DNA of 64,000 bases, taken from assembly GCA_029582155.1 (NCBI GenBank), contig CM055900.1:46427736-46491735 (forward strand), given 5' to 3'. The position numbers were made by a program, and so were the translations under genes. Each line of letters opens with the position of its first letter. Position 1 is the stretch's first letter. Under the pieces are notes generated by a model. The model ran no database searches. It saw nothing but the letters and a program-made list of their open reading frames with translations, and was not told where the DNA came from. Below, piece by piece: positions 63,124 to 64,000 of the stretch. The DNA comes from Panopea generosa (taxonomy: Eukaryota > Mollusca > Bivalvia > Adapedonta > Hiatellidae).

Positions 63124-63239
63124 CTGTATAATAAACAAATCTCTAATGATTGCAAATATCCCAGTCCCCTTGCGGTTTGAGCAGAGGGGACTGTAGGTTT
63201 GCCCTATGTCCTGCGATAAAAATGTTTAATGTTGTCATA

Positions 63240-63420
63240 ACAATCGACACGATGATAGAGTTTGATTGATTGCAGGCTTACAGAAGTTAACCTGTTAATC
63301 TAACTTCTCTTTCCTCGGATACTTAAAGGTCAAACAGTACTCGATCACATCCATCTCAACAAGTGACTAATATTTAGCGGTAAGAGACGAATTACAATGT
63401 GACGGGTGATAGAGAGGAAT
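63240..63420 (-). mobile_element. Head-less copy of the tRNA-derived SINE in AGMO-B intron 6
   Basis: gattgattgcagg (tail), ttaacctgttaatctaac, tactcgatcaca and gtaagagacgaat match the SINE body in antisense. The tRNA-like head is missing. Confidence 0.65.
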
Positions 63421-64000
63421 GGGGAAATCATAAACATTAATTCAATTTCAGATGATACCAATATATTGGTTGTTATGGCAATATAAAATTCAGAGCAAAG
63501 ATCGGAATCCTGAAATAATATAAACAAATGGTGATGATAAACTACTCATGAGCAAAGAAGAGAGTATGCACGATACTTAATGTTTAGGTCAGTGATTCCA
63601 TTTAAAGAACTTTTTTTTAAATATTGCGGGACCTAGATATTTGCCGACAGACATCAGACTATTTTTTTATCTGAATATAAATAATAATCTAGTAATCTAG
63701 AAATGTACACTGGTTAACATCGTCTTACTACTATTAAAGTGATGCATCTAACATAGAACACAACCAAGAAAAAAAATAGAGCATGAAAAAATATGCAACA
63801 TTTATCATGCCCTCTACTGGGCGACATTTACAGCCGTAGCACGGCACGTAAGCCTGTTGTTTTAAAGGTACAATGCCTAATAAATGCATTGCCCTTTAAT
63901 TTCCGGCTTAAAAACTATTTGTGACGTTTTAAATGAGTCACGTCATTATATTTTGATTTCAGTTAAATCCGCTATACATGTTTACACGTAGTTAAAATTG

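Overview
The window looks like nuclear DNA of a mollusc, most likely a bivalve. It is AT-rich, its genes are split by long introns with GT/AG borders, and it is packed with tRNA-derived SINEs, decayed LINEs, MITE-like elements, mini- and microsatellites. No bacterial or organellar features were seen. The bivalve assignment is inferred from repeat styles and from the receptor-like gene; it was not tested.

Main content: two copies of alkylglycerol monooxygenase (AGMO, formerly TMEM195), a membrane di-iron, tetrahydrobiopterin-dependent enzyme that cleaves ether lipids. AGMO-A is complete on the + strand: 11 exons between 23992 and 41292, 465 residues, with all three histidine boxes. AGMO-B lies on the - strand from beyond the right edge down to 55006. 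Exons 7 to 11 are in the window and match AGMO-A in length and phase exactly. The pair is tail to tail, and the 3' flanks are also homologous, so it arose by inverted duplication of a whole locus. Exon 6 of AGMO-A, which encodes the third histidine box, sits in a near-perfect 193-bp tandem array of three. Only the first copy keeps its splice acceptor.

Left part (1-23990): a cysteine-rich secreted or receptor-type ectodomain gene on the - strand (3779-4992, with a possible further exon at 463-654), a frame-broken coding-like CpG-rich island (1704-2059), a 28-bp minisatellite (5500-7005), a decayed LINE on the - strand (8540-11250), a SINE with target-site duplication (11286-11572), a 5'-truncated LINE (15262-15862), a mosaic microsatellite (16205-16600), two hairpin or SINE insertions (20886-21030, 22382-22565) and TA/CT microsatellites (23250-23510).

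Middle (23992-42500): AGMO-A. Its introns hold SINEs, a 48-bp minisatellite, LINE 3' ends, a piggyBac-type MITE, a second MITE nested in an older repeat, and a strong G-quadruplex motif. Between the genes (42500-54180) I see only repeats: a palindromic foldback element, 922-bp-spaced direct repeats, GAGC-rich and 66-bp minisatellites. Right part (54180-64000): AGMO-B with its intronic repeats.

No clearly new enzymatic system is visible. The most notable features are the tail-to-tail AGMO pair and the triplicated catalytic exon.
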